Source: JBBDMU01 sp040878115
GTDB lineage: Bacteria > Bacteroidota > Rhodothermia > Balneolales > Natronogracilivirgulaceae
NCBI GenBank assembly: GCA_040878115.1
Contig: JBBDMV010000108.1
Coordinates: 1 to 64,000 of the forward strand
Reading direction: 5' to 3'
Length of the DNA: 64,000 bases
A program made the position numbers and the translations under genes. The notes below the pieces were generated by a model. The model was not told the origin of the DNA and made no database searches. It was given only the letters and a program-made list of their open reading frames with translations. Below, one piece after another: positions 1 through 8,578 of this stretch; the first letter of the stretch is position 1, and every line of letters starts with the position of its first letter.

Positions 1-72
1 CTCCTGGTAATATGGATGCTTCGTTTTTTGAACCTGCATAGGTAGTTAGGTTGCCAATGGGCGTTGATCTTT

Positions 73-94
73 CGTTAAGCGTGGACGCTTAACG
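73..94. other. Small hairpin downstream of AsmA-like gene
   Basis: A 9-bp perfect inverted repeat (CGTTAAGCG / CGCTTAACG) around a 4-nt loop lies about 50 nt beyond the stop codon of the AsmA-like gene. No T-run follows it on either strand, so it is only a possible weak terminator or a 3'-end stabilising hairpin. Confidence 0.4.
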
Positions 95-106
95 GAGCAT
101 GTGGAT

Positions 107-136
107 CTTTGTGGCCTTAGTGATTTTTGTGGTTTA
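107..136. repeat. Copy of a 9-nt-period TTTGTGG intergenic repeat
   Basis: Three 9-nt units of the form CTTTGTGGC / CTTAGTGAT / TTTTGTGGT run head to tail. A close relative (about 22 of 28 positions) sits at 46380-46408, there paired with an inverted copy. Repeats of this general kind are scattered in intergenic DNA of many bacteria. No function is evident. Confidence 0.45.
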
Positions 137-142
137 ATTAGT

Positions 143-3100
143 TTAATTATCCCGCAAACGGTTCAAAATTCCACGGGCAGCTTCTCTGCCTTCCTCCCCG
201 GCCCTTCCACGGAGGTAATCGGCAAGTAAATCCTCTATTCGGCCTTCATCAAGTGAAGGCCGAGGATCTTCGGAGGTGCCGCCAATGCTAAACGGGATCA
301 TAAGCATTCCGTCATCGTTTTTCAGCGCTTCGGCACCCTGGCCGGTGATAATACCCCCCAGATTGTCGGCAAAGCGCTCCGGTAAAGATAATTGAGCTGC
401 AAAATCCAAAGAATCTGATTCCAGGTTCAACGAACCTGCCATATTCAAGCCTATATCCTGGCTGGTAATGTTTACATTTTCAAGAGAAAGTATGCTTTCA
501 TCAATGCTGTAGTTGGCTGTCCATTCATCGAGAGACAGGTCTTGTAATTCTTCAGCATTCAATAAGGAGGAAACAGCCGTTTGTATTGGGTGATTATGCA
601 ATTCCGCTTCATCCATACCAAAAGATCCTGTTGACTGCGTAGACGGGATTACGGGATTTAAGTACACGTCCAGTTCTGTGAAATACTCGGTTTCGGCGCT
701 GAAGTTGCCTTTTGCGTATTCATGTAGTTGAATTCGCCCCCCCAGTTGATATTCCTCAAAAAAGTCTTCAGCCCTGAGGTTTTCCAGGCTTCCCTGAAAA
801 GTGATATTAGTGTTTTCCGGATCAGGGACATTCCAGACAAATGATCCCGAAATAGAGCCTCCAAACATATTCAATGAACCTTCCGGCATGGTGATGGTTG
901 TTGGGTCAGACTCAGCTCTTCCATTAATATTTGTTGCCGTCATTCCCATAAATACCATAGTATCAATGGAAGCCGTCAGTTGAGTAACCAGATTGGGAAG
1001 CTCGATAGGGAAAGGTTCATCAGGCTCATCAGCATCATCGTAGAGTTCATCCAGGTTGAGTTTTCTGCTATGGTAGGTCCCTGATAAAACGGCCGGTTCT
1101 ACTTGTCCAACTTCCGCAGTCAGGGCCATATAATTGCTTAAGCCGGCATCGATCTGGAAATCTGACTCACCCATATACATGGTGAATTCTTCAAGGTCAG
1201 CACGGTCTTCGCTAAAGATAAGAGTGGCATTTAAATCGGTGATGGGTTGCATTAATTCTCCACCGGCTATATGGATGTTATTTAGGTTTACGTTACCTGT
1301 CAAAATAAGATCTTCAGGATAGTCCACGGGACCGTTTACCTGTAAATCTGCCAGTAGGTTTCCCGCCAGAGTGAGCTGATACTCCTGCATGTCGAAATAA
1401 TCTCCAGCCTCAGCCAAATCGAATTCTGTTTCCATTGTGATATCAACAGCAGGACTGTCACCCATATAGTCGCTGATTCTTCCTGAACCTTCAAAACTAT
1501 TGTTTCCAGATCGTAAAGAAGCTCTGGTAATATCCAGGAAGTTGTGATTTACGGTGGACTCCAATTCAAAATCTTCGAGTGGGTGAGGCAGGTCACGGTG
1601 ATGGATAAATCCATTTGCCAGGACTACCTCTAAATCCGTATTGGCATTTTCGGCATCATTTATATTACCCTGGGCAGTGCCTGATGCGGTGAGTTGCCCC
1701 CGAAGCATGAGTGTGTCTTCATCTATCGGATAAAAGCTTTTGATGGTTGCAAGATCAAGGTCAAGGTCTGCGAACAGATCAAAACTAGCCTGGTCTTCAA
1801 CGAGCGGGTCTTGAATAGTACCACTTATATCCAGCATGTTACCGGCTGCCTGGGCTGAGAACGACTGTATTTCAGCTCGGGCCTGGCTCATCAGCATCGC
1901 TATATTAATATCGTGAATGGGTTCTTCCACATCAGGCATCAACACATAACCATCCCCCAGGATAATCTCGGAGTCAAAGTTAGCATTTTCGGGATCTTGC
2001 AAAAGACCTTCGCCTACAGCTTTTACATTCAGCATACCTGCAAGCTCAATACCTTTTTCCTCCAGCGGATAGAAATTTTTTACGGTAGACAGGTCCACGT
2101 CCACTTCCATATTGAGGGCAAAACGGGCGATATCTTCTAGCGGCTGGCGTAATTCGCCAAAAGCAGATACCTGGTTGACTCCCGCAAGAGCACCAAAACG
2201 CTGTAAATTAATGACATCATTGGACGCTTCAATTTGAAGGCTGATCTCCTCAATAGGATCTTCTACGTCGGGATATTTTAAGTAGCCGTCATCCACAGAA
2301 AATACAAACTGGAATCCCGGTATGGTTTCGCTTCCTGCGTGACCGGCCACCGTTCCGGCAATAGACAATGCCCCGTCTGTTTCTACACCTTCTAACTGCT
2401 CGTCGTAGGCTTCAGGAACAAGGTCCAGCAGGGCTGCAAAATCATCAGACTCCGAAGCGAATACTAAATCGACCATCATGTTTTCAGCGCTCCATTCGGA
2501 AATAGACCCTGCCAAAGTGAGAGCGAGACCGGACAGGTTAAGACTTCCGGAATCAATGGTGGCTATCTCATCTTCAAAGTTAATTCCTGCTTCTGTTTCA
2601 AAGCTTAGGCTAAGTCCGCTCACCATTTCTTCTTCTTGCTGATGAAATGAAATGTTTCGAATATCTACTCCAATGTCCGTTTGAAGTTGTTCAGCGAAGC
2701 GAATAGCAGATTCCGCGTTGAGGCCACCCAACATAACCCTGTTACCCGTCACACGGTCATCGTAGGATAGCCGCGCGTTGTTGATAGATATGTGTTGCAT
2801 ATCAAAATCAACAGGCTCTTCTTCCGTCGGTTGCTCTTCGGCTTCCATATGGGCGAGAAGCTCGTCTACATTAGATCGACCGTCTTCGTAGACGATGTAC
2901 ATCATTTCAGGCTGTTCCAGGTCCAGCTGAATGACGCGTACTTCATTGTCTGTAAAATAGGGTATGACATTTATGGCTATAACCATCTGCTCAAGAGATG
3001 CCAATGTTGCGCCCTGATCATCGGGGACCAAAATATTATCGGCTATGAGCCCAAAGTTGGGGAAGGTACGGAAAAAAGAAAACGACATATTCTCAACGGT

Positions 3101-3241
3101 GACTTCCCGGCCGGCAGTTTCTTCAAGCTGTGGCATGATCATATTCTGAAGGCGCTCATCGGTGAAATAAATATTTAAACCAATAAGCGCAATAATAAAT
3201 ATGCCAACGATAACTCCTGCAATCCAAAGGATAATTCTCAT
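143..3241 (-). CDS. AsmA family outer-membrane-biogenesis protein
   Basis: This is a 1032-residue protein with one N-terminal membrane anchor (about residues 3-25), followed by a long beta-rich periplasmic body and an AsmA-like C-terminal region (about 840-1000). AsmA/TamB/YhdP-type proteins bridge the envelope and are thought to carry phospholipid to the outer membrane; that role is transferred from the family. The middle contains tandem repeats with a period of about 113 residues. The motif (D/N)GYxxxxDvexPi occurs at 318-330, 430-442 and (diverged) 543-555, and a DLxTxKxFYP block occurs near 383 and 497. The ATG at 3241 gives the membrane anchor at the very N-terminus. The gene stands alone with an upstream gap of about 150 bp. 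Family certain, cargo unknown. Confidence 0.85.
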   Translation of the reverse strand: MRIILWIAGVIVGIFIIALIGLNIYFTDERLQNMIMPQLEETAGREVTVENMSFSFFRTFPNFGLIADNILVPDDQGATLASLEQMVIAINVIPYFTDNEVRVIQLDLEQPEMMYIVYEDGRSNVDELLAHMEAEEQPTEEEPVDFDMQHISINNARLSYDDRVTGNRVMLGGLNAESAIRFAEQLQTDIGVDIRNISFHQQEEEMVSGLSLSFETEAGINFEDEIATIDSGSLNLSGLALTLAGSISEWSAENMMVDLVFASESDDFAALLDLVPEAYDEQLEGVETDGALSIAGTVAGHAGSETIPGFQFVFSVDDGYLKYPDVEDPIEEISLQIEASNDVINLQRFGALAGVNQVSAFGELRQPLEDIARFALNMEVDVDLSTVKNFYPLEEKGIELAGMLNVKAVGEGLLQDPENANFDSEIILGDGYVLMPDVEEPIHDINIAMLMSQARAEIQSFSAQAAGNMLDISGTIQDPLVEDQASFDLFADLDLDLATIKSFYPIDEDTLMLRGQLTASGTAQGNINDAENANTDLEVVLANGFIHHRDLPHPLEDFELESTVNHNFLDITRASLRSGNNSFEGSGRISDYMGDSPAVDITMETEFDLAEAGDYFDMQEYQLTLAGNLLADLQVNGPVDYPEDLILTGNVNLNNIHIAGGELMQPITDLNATLIFSEDRADLEEFTMYMGESDFQIDAGLSNYMALTAEVGQVEPAVLSGTYHSRKLNLDELYDDADEPDEPFPIELPNLVTQLTASIDTMVFMGMTATNINGRAESDPTTITMPEGSLNMFGGSISGSFVWNVPDPENTNITFQGSLENLRAEDFFEEYQLGGRIQLHEYAKGNFSAETEYFTELDVYLNPVIPSTQSTGSFGMDEAELHNHPIQTAVSSLLNAEELQDLSLDEWTANYSIDESILSLENVNITSQDIGLNMAGSLNLESDSLDFAAQLSLPERFADNLGGIITGQGAEALKNDDGMLMIPFSIGGTSEDPRPSLDEGRIEDLLADYLRGRAGEEGREAARGILNRLRDN

Positions 3242-3391
3242 TTTTCTGACTGACCGTGATTAATGATGCGTTCTCTCTTCGATTAATTTAATTACAATGC
3301 ATCCAATATACAAAGATTGATTAATTATTTTAAGCCGCTAGCGTCATACTAATAAAACACGTCAGTCTGAATGCAGCCGACTCTCCAATAT

Positions 3392-4282
3392 CTATTGGTC
3401 CCAAAGTTCAGCTCTAATCAGATCTGCGCTCCGGGTGTGAAGAGTATAGTTCAGCCGAAGCCTTTTGTTTTCAGGGACCTGTTTTTCGATCAAAGAGGCG
3501 CAGGCTGGTGTGTAAATCACTACATCCACCTCACGGACCAGAAGGGGCAGGGATTTGCCATAAGTCGAACCAGCCATCATAGACCCTTGGAACTTTAGGT
3601 TCAGCTTTAGTTCGTCAATCAGAGATGGAATCGTTTCTTCTTCTGAAGTCACCAATCCGATGGTCTGTATATCTTGCCTTTCAATAACGGCCAAAAGTAA
3701 ATCGGAACCGATATTGTAAAAAATGGGGAGCAGCAAAATATTATCGGTTTCTTCCCTGAACTTGCGAAAGTACTGGATAGGTACAAACAGAGCATCATAG
3801 TTCACCGATTTATTCATTTCGGTTATCGTGATCACGGAACTTTTTACACCAACCTGTTTTTGAATAGCCTGCGAAAGGATTTGACCGTGCTCGTAAGTGC
3901 TTCCTACCGTAGCGCAGCTTTCCAGGCGGCCGGGCCAATCCATAAACCTTAATTGTTCCTGGAAAAGGCTTTCTACTTCATCTTCGTCAAGCCCGTAGCC
4001 GATCAGCTCCTCAAGCAAAACCCTCATCTGTTCGGCACCTTTTTCCAACCTTTCGGATTTATCAAGCCCTGTGTTTTGACGGTTTACGATGAAGCCTTTT
4101 CCTTTTTCACTCTTCAGCAGGCCTTCTTCCGTAAGCATCTGGTAGGCTTTGCGAACGGTGTGAAAGCTAGTATCCAGCTGTTTGCCGAGCTGACGTGTGG
4201 AGGGCAGTACATCCCCGATCTGGAACTGCTTTGTTGCAATGAAAAGCCGGATGCGGTCGGCTATATATTTGGCGGTCTTCAT
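3392..4282 (-). CDS. GntR family transcriptional regulator
   Basis: This 296-residue DNA-binding protein has an N-terminal GntR winged helix (about 5-70, including STRQLGKQLDTSFHTVRKAY, where the recognition helix lies). The rest is a non-FadR, non-aminotransferase domain that resembles a degenerate ligand-binding fold, common in Bacteroidota-type GntR proteins. The ligand cannot be read from the sequence. The gene follows the M20 amidohydrolase on the same strand after a gap of about 98 bp, so it could be co-transcribed with and regulate that gene. That link is inference. Confidence 0.85.
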   Translation of the reverse strand: MKTAKYIADRIRLFIATKQFQIGDVLPSTRQLGKQLDTSFHTVRKAYQMLTEEGLLKSEKGKGFIVNRQNTGLDKSERLEKGAEQMRVLLEELIGYGLDEDEVESLFQEQLRFMDWPGRLESCATVGSTYEHGQILSQAIQKQVGVKSSVITITEMNKSVNYDALFVPIQYFRKFREETDNILLLPIFYNIGSDLLLAVIERQDIQTIGLVTSEEETIPSLIDELKLNLKFQGSMMAGSTYGKSLPLLVREVDVVIYTPACASLIEKQVPENKRLRLNYTLHTRSADLIRAELWDQ

Positions 4283-4380
4283 AGCAAGAATATAAACAAT
4301 CCTGCCCGGGCACGCATTGTTTATTCATCGAGCTTAAAGAGCGGACCGGTGATATTGGGAAGGGCCAGGCCCATCAAATG

Positions 4381-5568
4381 TTAGTCTTTAACATCCAAAG
4401 CCAGAGCGGACATTATAGAAACACCCGTTATCAGGCAAGCCTCGTCAACATTGTACTTGGGGTGATGCCAGGGGTAAACAGATTCTGTTTCTTCGCCGCC
4501 GCTTCCCAGGAAAAAGAATGACCCTGGGAAGTGCTGCTGGTAAAAAGAAAAGTCTTCACCTGCCATATAGGGCCTTTCCATCTCGATCACTTCGGTCCCG
4601 GGAAAAGACTTTGCTGTATCGATTACATTACGGGCCGTTTCCGGTGTATTGATGACCGCGGGGTAACCCTGCTTGTATTCAAACTCATAGTCACCGCCGG
4701 CTGAGCGTGTAATGCCAGATGCTATGCTATCTATTCTATTGCAGATAAGTTCCGAGACTTCTTCATCGAAGGTACGAATGGTCCCGATCATGTTTACCTT
4801 TTCGGAAATGACATTGAAGGTGGTACCCCCCTCGATTTTCCCAATGGTTATCACGGCAGATTGGGTAGGATCAATAGAACGGCTCACAATAGTCTGCATG
4901 GCTGTGACAACCTGAGCGCTCAAAACGATGGGATCAATAGTCGTGTGTGGGGCCGCGGCATGCCCCCCTTTACCTTTAACCGTAACTTTGAACTCGTCAG
5001 ACCGCGCCATTAACGGCCCTTCTTTTAAAGCAACCTGGCCCGCTTTGAAACGAGGGTCGGTGTGCAGGCCATAAATAGCCTGAATACCAAGCTCTTGAAG
5101 AACGCCGGTTTCAGCAAGCAATCGTCCGCCCCCTGGTAGGTTTTCTTCTCCAGCCTGAAATATCAGGATGACCCGGCCTTCTATTTCCTCTTTCATTTCC
5201 GAAAGGACCTTCGCTGTTCCCAAAAGATTTGTGGTGTGAATATCGTGTCCGCAGCAATGCGCCACGCCTGGCTTGAGAGACTTGAATGGCGCTTTAAAAT
5301 CACCCTCTTCACTTATAGGAAGGGCGTCAATATCCGCACGAAGGCCAACAACGCGATCAGATTTCTTACCGCCTTCGATAATGGCCAAACAGCCGGTCTC
5401 AAGCGGACGGAGCACCTCGAGCCCGAGTTCTTCCAGGTAATCCACAATAAACTTGGTGGTATTATGCTCCTGAAAGCTCAATTCAGGGTTTTGATGAATC
5501 CTGCGACGTATTTGCACAAGTTCAGGATGAATTTGGTCGGCGAGTTCTTTTATTTTTTCTACAGGCAT
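4381..5568 (-). CDS. M20D family amidohydrolase (N-acyl amino acid hydrolase-like)
   Basis: A 395-residue cytosolic metallo-amidohydrolase of the IAA-amino acid/hippurate hydrolase group, without signal peptide. Visible metal-site motifs are CGHDIHT (Cys and His ligands), the catalytic QAGEE pair, an HTDPR histidine and the C-terminal HHPKYNVDE. The insert GKGGHAAAPHTTIDPI is the usual dimerisation-lid segment. Members release amino acids from N-acyl conjugates; the exact substrate is not predictable. Length is typical and the ATG at 5568 gives a canonical N-terminus. It is probably the first gene of a two-gene unit with the GntR regulator downstream. Confidence 0.92.
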   Translation of the reverse strand: MPVEKIKELADQIHPELVQIRRRIHQNPELSFQEHNTTKFIVDYLEELGLEVLRPLETGCLAIIEGGKKSDRVVGLRADIDALPISEEGDFKAPFKSLKPGVAHCCGHDIHTTNLLGTAKVLSEMKEEIEGRVILIFQAGEENLPGGGRLLAETGVLQELGIQAIYGLHTDPRFKAGQVALKEGPLMARSDEFKVTVKGKGGHAAAPHTTIDPIVLSAQVVTAMQTIVSRSIDPTQSAVITIGKIEGGTTFNVISEKVNMIGTIRTFDEEVSELICNRIDSIASGITRSAGGDYEFEYKQGYPAVINTPETARNVIDTAKSFPGTEVIEMERPYMAGEDFSFYQQHFPGSFFFLGSGGEETESVYPWHHPKYNVDEACLITGVSIMSALALDVKD

Positions 5569-5862
5569 TTTGAATATATGAAAGACGAATAAGTACTAGA
5601 GAAGATTTGCATCAAGGCCCATCTTTTCACGGTCAAGGGTAAATAATATAAGGATGTTATAACCTTGAATGGAAGCGATAAATAAAGTTCTTTTATTCTG
5701 TCAGGTTTTAGTTTGTATCTTGATAGCTAACGCTCTTCAGCATAAGCGGCGAAATCATTGAAAATAGAAGTTAGAGAAACTAAGAACTTAAAAAAGGCTG
5801 AAAGTGATAAGACTTGCCTTCGTATCTTTTCGTCCGCTTAATGCCGTTGCTAGTATACCAAA

Positions 5863-6060
5863 TTAAAGCTGAGGCTGCTCTTTAGGCTTTTCTGTCGTAA
5901 TATCTCCATTAGGAAGCTGGTAATACATTCTACCGTTCTTATAGTAAACATTGGCAATACCAAGCCTGTGGTTTTCTTCCTGGGCTTTTTTAACACCACG
6001 ATTTCCCAGTCTGGTGAGAAGGGCGGAGATGTCTTTGCTATTTATTGATAGATTACTCAT
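5863..6060 (-). CDS. Small protein downstream of zeta-like kinase
   Basis: A 65-residue protein with no recognised domain. It has a short helical N-terminus, a basic centre (RGVKKAQEENHR) and a C-terminal part rich in Tyr and Gly ending in a Pro/Lys/Glu tail. Its start overlaps the last codons of the zeta-like kinase gene by 8 nt, so the two are translationally coupled. This arrangement fits a toxin-antitoxin or kinase-adaptor pair with the small gene second. That is a context-based guess. Confidence 0.65.
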   Translation of the reverse strand: MSNLSINSKDISALLTRLGNRGVKKAQEENHRLGIANVYYKNGRMYYQLPNGDITTEKPKEQPQL

Positions 6061-6646
6061 GGTTTTTAATCATTTTCTGAAAGTTAATAAACAATACGTC
6101 ATCAAGCACGAATAATTCCTGCTCCAAATTTCTGGCTATTTCTTTAAAATCATCATCTGAATTATAGAATAAATACCATTTGTCTGAAATTGGGCGATAT
6201 AGATTCCAGAAATTATCCAAACTCCTGTTGAATCTTCGCTTGATATCCGTGATTGGAACATGATGTCCACCTTTCTTCACTCTGATAGCCACGCGCTCTG
6301 CACAAACATCGGCATTGGTTAAATATACAAAAACAAAAACAATGGAATAATTATGTTCTCTTTGATATTTATCAATCATTGAAAGAAGAGATTTCCCGGA
6401 AAGTGTAGATTCAATCAGTATATTTTCTTCATTGAAAACTGCAGTATTCAGCCTCTCAAAAAAAAGCTTACCAGCTTTAACGCGAACCGATTCGGGATTA
6501 TTAGGGGCCAATTCATAAGCAATATCATCGGCACTGATATAGGTAATTTTCTGATCAGCGATAATTTCTATGGCGAGTGTAGTTTTCCCAGAACCATTTG
6601 GACCTCCGACTACAATAAACTGTTTATTAGAATTAGATTTAATCAT
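6053..6646 (-). CDS. Zeta-toxin-like P-loop kinase
   Basis: A roughly 197-residue ATPase with a Walker A loop GGPNGSGKTT near its start, the substrate-side motif YISADDIAYEL and the basic motif ERVAIRVKKGGHHVP, followed by RRFNRSLDNFW. This pattern matches the small zeta-toxin-related AAA_33/zeta group; classical zeta toxins phosphorylate UDP-N-acetylglucosamine, but the substrate of this branch is not established. A GTG start at 6715 would add 23 residues that do not look like the family, so the ATG at 6646, seven codons before the P-loop segment, is preferred. Neither start has a clear ribosome-binding site. It is flanked by a 51-codon ORF upstream and a 65-codon ORF overlapping downstream. 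Confidence 0.8.
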   Translation of the reverse strand: MIKSNSNKQFIVVGGPNGSGKTTLAIEIIADQKITYISADDIAYELAPNNPESVRVKAGKLFFERLNTAVFNEENILIESTLSGKSLLSMIDKYQREHNYSIVFVFVYLTNADVCAERVAIRVKKGGHHVPITDIKRRFNRSLDNFWNLYRPISDKWYLFYNSDDDFKEIARNLEQELFVLDDVLFINFQKMIKNHE

Positions 6647-6721
6647 GTCCGAAGATAAGCGAATCTGTTCTGAATGAGAAATGAAGGCCATGGCCCTGTT
6701 CCCGTACAGCAACACCCGGTA

Positions 6722-6877
6722 TTATTCAGGAGTTTCGTTCTGAAATTGGGTTACAATTTCAGAAACCCAGGCAGGGATTAAATCATGAGCAGTTCTCTGC
6801 GCATCACCCCACTTAAAAATAAGGAATCCTAATGCCAGGTCTTGAATTCCTCCATGTATTCTCCATGGTAGCTCCAT
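6722..6877 (-). CDS. 51-residue ORF leading the zeta-like module
   Basis: An ORF of 51 codons starting ATG GAG CTA and ending TAA 75 bp before the preferred kinase start. The Shine-Dalgarno sequence GGAGG (6882-6886) is optimally placed, and two in-frame TAG codons lie just upstream. The peptide is Trp-rich, with the motifs LALGFLIFKWGDA and AHDLIPAWVSEIV, and looks like a compact folded peptide rather than random translation. I do not recognise the family. It could be the antitoxin of the kinase, a leader peptide, or the remnant of a longer gene. Its start codon lies inside a long hairpin. Confidence 0.55.
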   Translation of the reverse strand: MELPWRIHGGIQDLALGFLIFKWGDAQRTAHDLIPAWVSEIVTQFQNETPE

Positions 6878-6912
6878 ATTTCCTCCATAAAAAACATGGA
6901 GCTACTATGGAG
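6861..6912 (-). promoter_or_regulatory. 17-bp hairpin enclosing RBS and start of 51-codon ORF
   Basis: Arms 6861-6877 and 6896-6912 are complementary over 17 positions with a single G-T mismatch, around an 18-nt loop. On the minus-strand transcript the Shine-Dalgarno GGAGG falls in the loop and the ATG is the edge of the stem. The hairpin could hide the start codon, or act as an operator at DNA level. The pentamer TCCAT/ATGGA is repeated several times here. Confidence 0.6.
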
Positions 6913-7209
6913 CTGAGTAAGCTTTGGCTCCGGCAAAAACAATCGTATTTTCAGCCTGAATAAGGGTGAAAAATAATGTAGCCCGGCCTGGTTGAGAGAG
7001 ATTTGATGTTACGAATTAATGCTTCTCTTGAGTTAGGAAATAGATGAATAATCCAAACAGGTAGCATTTATACCTATTTAATGTTTTTAAATCTATTTAG
7101 GTCTGTTGAATTACGAGAGGTAGGGTTGGATAATGGCCTGTCAGTATATTTCCCGGCTTTTGGTGGAAGACAGGGCTTCAACCACATCAAGTGCTCGTAA
7201 GATGGTTGG
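6878..7209. other. Intergenic region between zeta-like module and ruvA
   Basis: Besides the hairpin at its left end, this A+T-rich stretch of about 330 bp holds no convincing gene. It should contain the promoter of the leftward zeta-like module and the 3' end of ruvA. Near 7065-7105 there is a loose repeat of ACCTATTTA and TCTATTTAGGT. I see no clear terminator. Confidence 0.4.
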
Positions 7210-7809
7210 CTATGCTAAAACCTTCAATGTCGCTTTCAATAATGAGGAAACATCTTCAAGCGGTGTTTCGGATGTTTTTACGGCTTTAAGAACGGCACTT
7301 TCAGCATCGGACTTCCTGTAGCCCAGAGCTTCGAGAGCGGACAAGGTTTCCGTCTGCGCCAGCCCCGTCATAGGGGAGCGTGATGTACCGTTCTGTTCGG
7401 TAGTAACCCCACCGAGTTTATCTTTCAATTCCAGGACCATGCGTTCGGCCGTTTTTTTACCGATGCCCGATATTTTAGATAATTTCAGCACATCCTGGCG
7501 CATGATGGTATCGGTGATTTCTTCAGAATTCATGCCGGACAGGATGGTCAGGCCGAGGCGGGGCCCGATTCCTTTCACGGTGAGCAGCAGCTCGAACAGG
7601 CTCTTTTCATCGGTTTCTGTGAACCCGAATAAGCTTTGATCGGCTTCGGAGAAATGGTGATGGGTATACAATTTCATATCTGCTCCTTCAGCCGGGAGGG
7701 CAGAGAAAGTTTGCGTGGAAATACGAATGGAATAACCAATACCCGAAACATCAAGAATCACATGATTGGGATTTTTTAGGACCAGTTTGCCTTTAACGTA
7801 AGCGATCAT
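7210..7809 (-). CDS. ruvA: Holliday junction branch migration protein RuvA
   Basis: A 199-residue protein with the full RuvA architecture: N-terminal OB fold starting MIAYVKGKL, two helix-hairpin-helix motifs (LLTVKGIGPRLGLTIL and LSKISGIGKKTAERMV), and a flexible linker leading to the C-terminal RuvB-binding three-helix domain. RuvA tetramers hold the four-way junction and load the RuvB motor. It lies 130 bp downstream of ruvC on the same strand, but ruvB is not in the window. Length and N-terminus are canonical. Confidence 0.97.
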   Translation of the reverse strand: MIAYVKGKLVLKNPNHVILDVSGIGYSIRISTQTFSALPAEGADMKLYTHHHFSEADQSLFGFTETDEKSLFELLLTVKGIGPRLGLTILSGMNSEEITDTIMRQDVLKLSKISGIGKKTAERMVLELKDKLGGVTTEQNGTSRSPMTGLAQTETLSALEALGYRKSDAESAVLKAVKTSETPLEDVSSLLKATLKVLA

Positions 7810-7939
7810 GTTTTTTTAATTATGTTAGAATAACAATGGTGGAGTAATAACCCTGCATAGGAATATAATAACAAATAGGCCATGTTCCCTGAAACTCGAA
7901 AGGGAGAGCTTCATTCTAGCTTTAGGAATTACCTTATCA

Positions 7940-8518
7940 CTACGGCTTGATCCGGTCCTCATTATCCCGTACAAACTCGCTCCAGGAAGATCCTCTTCGG
8001 TTTTGATGAGTTTTCTTTGCGGAGCTTTGTAGTGTAATTGGTGAGCTGTTTTTTAAATGATGGCACCAGGCGACAGCCAGTGCATCGGTGGCATCCGCAG
8101 AAATCGCTTTGTCTGGCATGGTGATCATTTTGCGAAGCATAAAAGCGACCTGGTCTTTCCCGGCATTGCCACGTCCGGTAATGGATTTTTTTACGGATTT
8201 GGGATAATACTCAAAGACAGGAACCCCCTGGTTGATGATGGCCAGCATGATGGCCGCCTGTGCGCGGCCCAGCTTGAGCATTGCCAGGGGATCTTTACCA
8301 TATACCGGGGTCTCTACAGCACAAGATACCGGCTTATGTTCCATCACCAATTTTTTGACTGCACTGTAGAGCAGATGCAATCGCTCGCTGTGATCATCCA
8401 GGTGGGCCAGGGAAATGGTGCTGCAATCTTCGGCAATATACTTGTTGCCGGTTTTATTGAGCACGGCAAAGCCGGTGTTGCGTGAACCGGGATCGAAGCC
8501 CAGGATGATATCGGCCAT
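7940..8518 (-). CDS. ruvC: Holliday junction endonuclease RuvC
   Basis: A roughly 192-residue RNase H-fold resolvase. Catalytic acidic residues are visible in ILGFDPGSRNTG, AVETPVYGKDP and SADATDALAVAWCH, matching the Asp-Glu-Asp-Asp set of the family. It cuts junctions presented by RuvAB. A TTG at 8542 would extend the protein by eight residues, but that codon lies inside a hairpin and the ATG at 8518 gives the usual N-terminus. The gene follows fabI after about 60 bp and precedes ruvA. Confidence 0.96.
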   Translation of the reverse strand: MADIILGFDPGSRNTGFAVLNKTGNKYIAEDCSTISLAHLDDHSERLHLLYSAVKKLVMEHKPVSCAVETPVYGKDPLAMLKLGRAQAAIMLAIINQGVPVFEYYPKSVKKSITGRGNAGKDQVAFMLRKMITMPDKAISADATDALAVAWCHHLKNSSPITLQSSAKKTHQNRRGSSWSEFVRDNEDRIKP

Positions 8519-8534
8519 AACAGTATGTGTGGTT

Positions 8535-8577
8535 TTATGCAAAGGCGCTATGCCGAATGCTTAGCGCCTTTGCATAA
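8535..8577 (-). terminator. 16-bp perfect hairpin between fabI and ruvC
   Basis: Arms 8535-8550 and 8562-8577 pair perfectly around an 11-nt loop. The stem begins one nucleotide after the fabI stop codon and ends about 16 nt before the ruvC start. No U-run follows on the minus strand, while the plus-strand side is T-rich. It may be an imperfect terminator, a processing site or a translational brake on ruvC rather than a strict terminator. Confidence 0.55.
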
Positions 8578-8578
8578 T

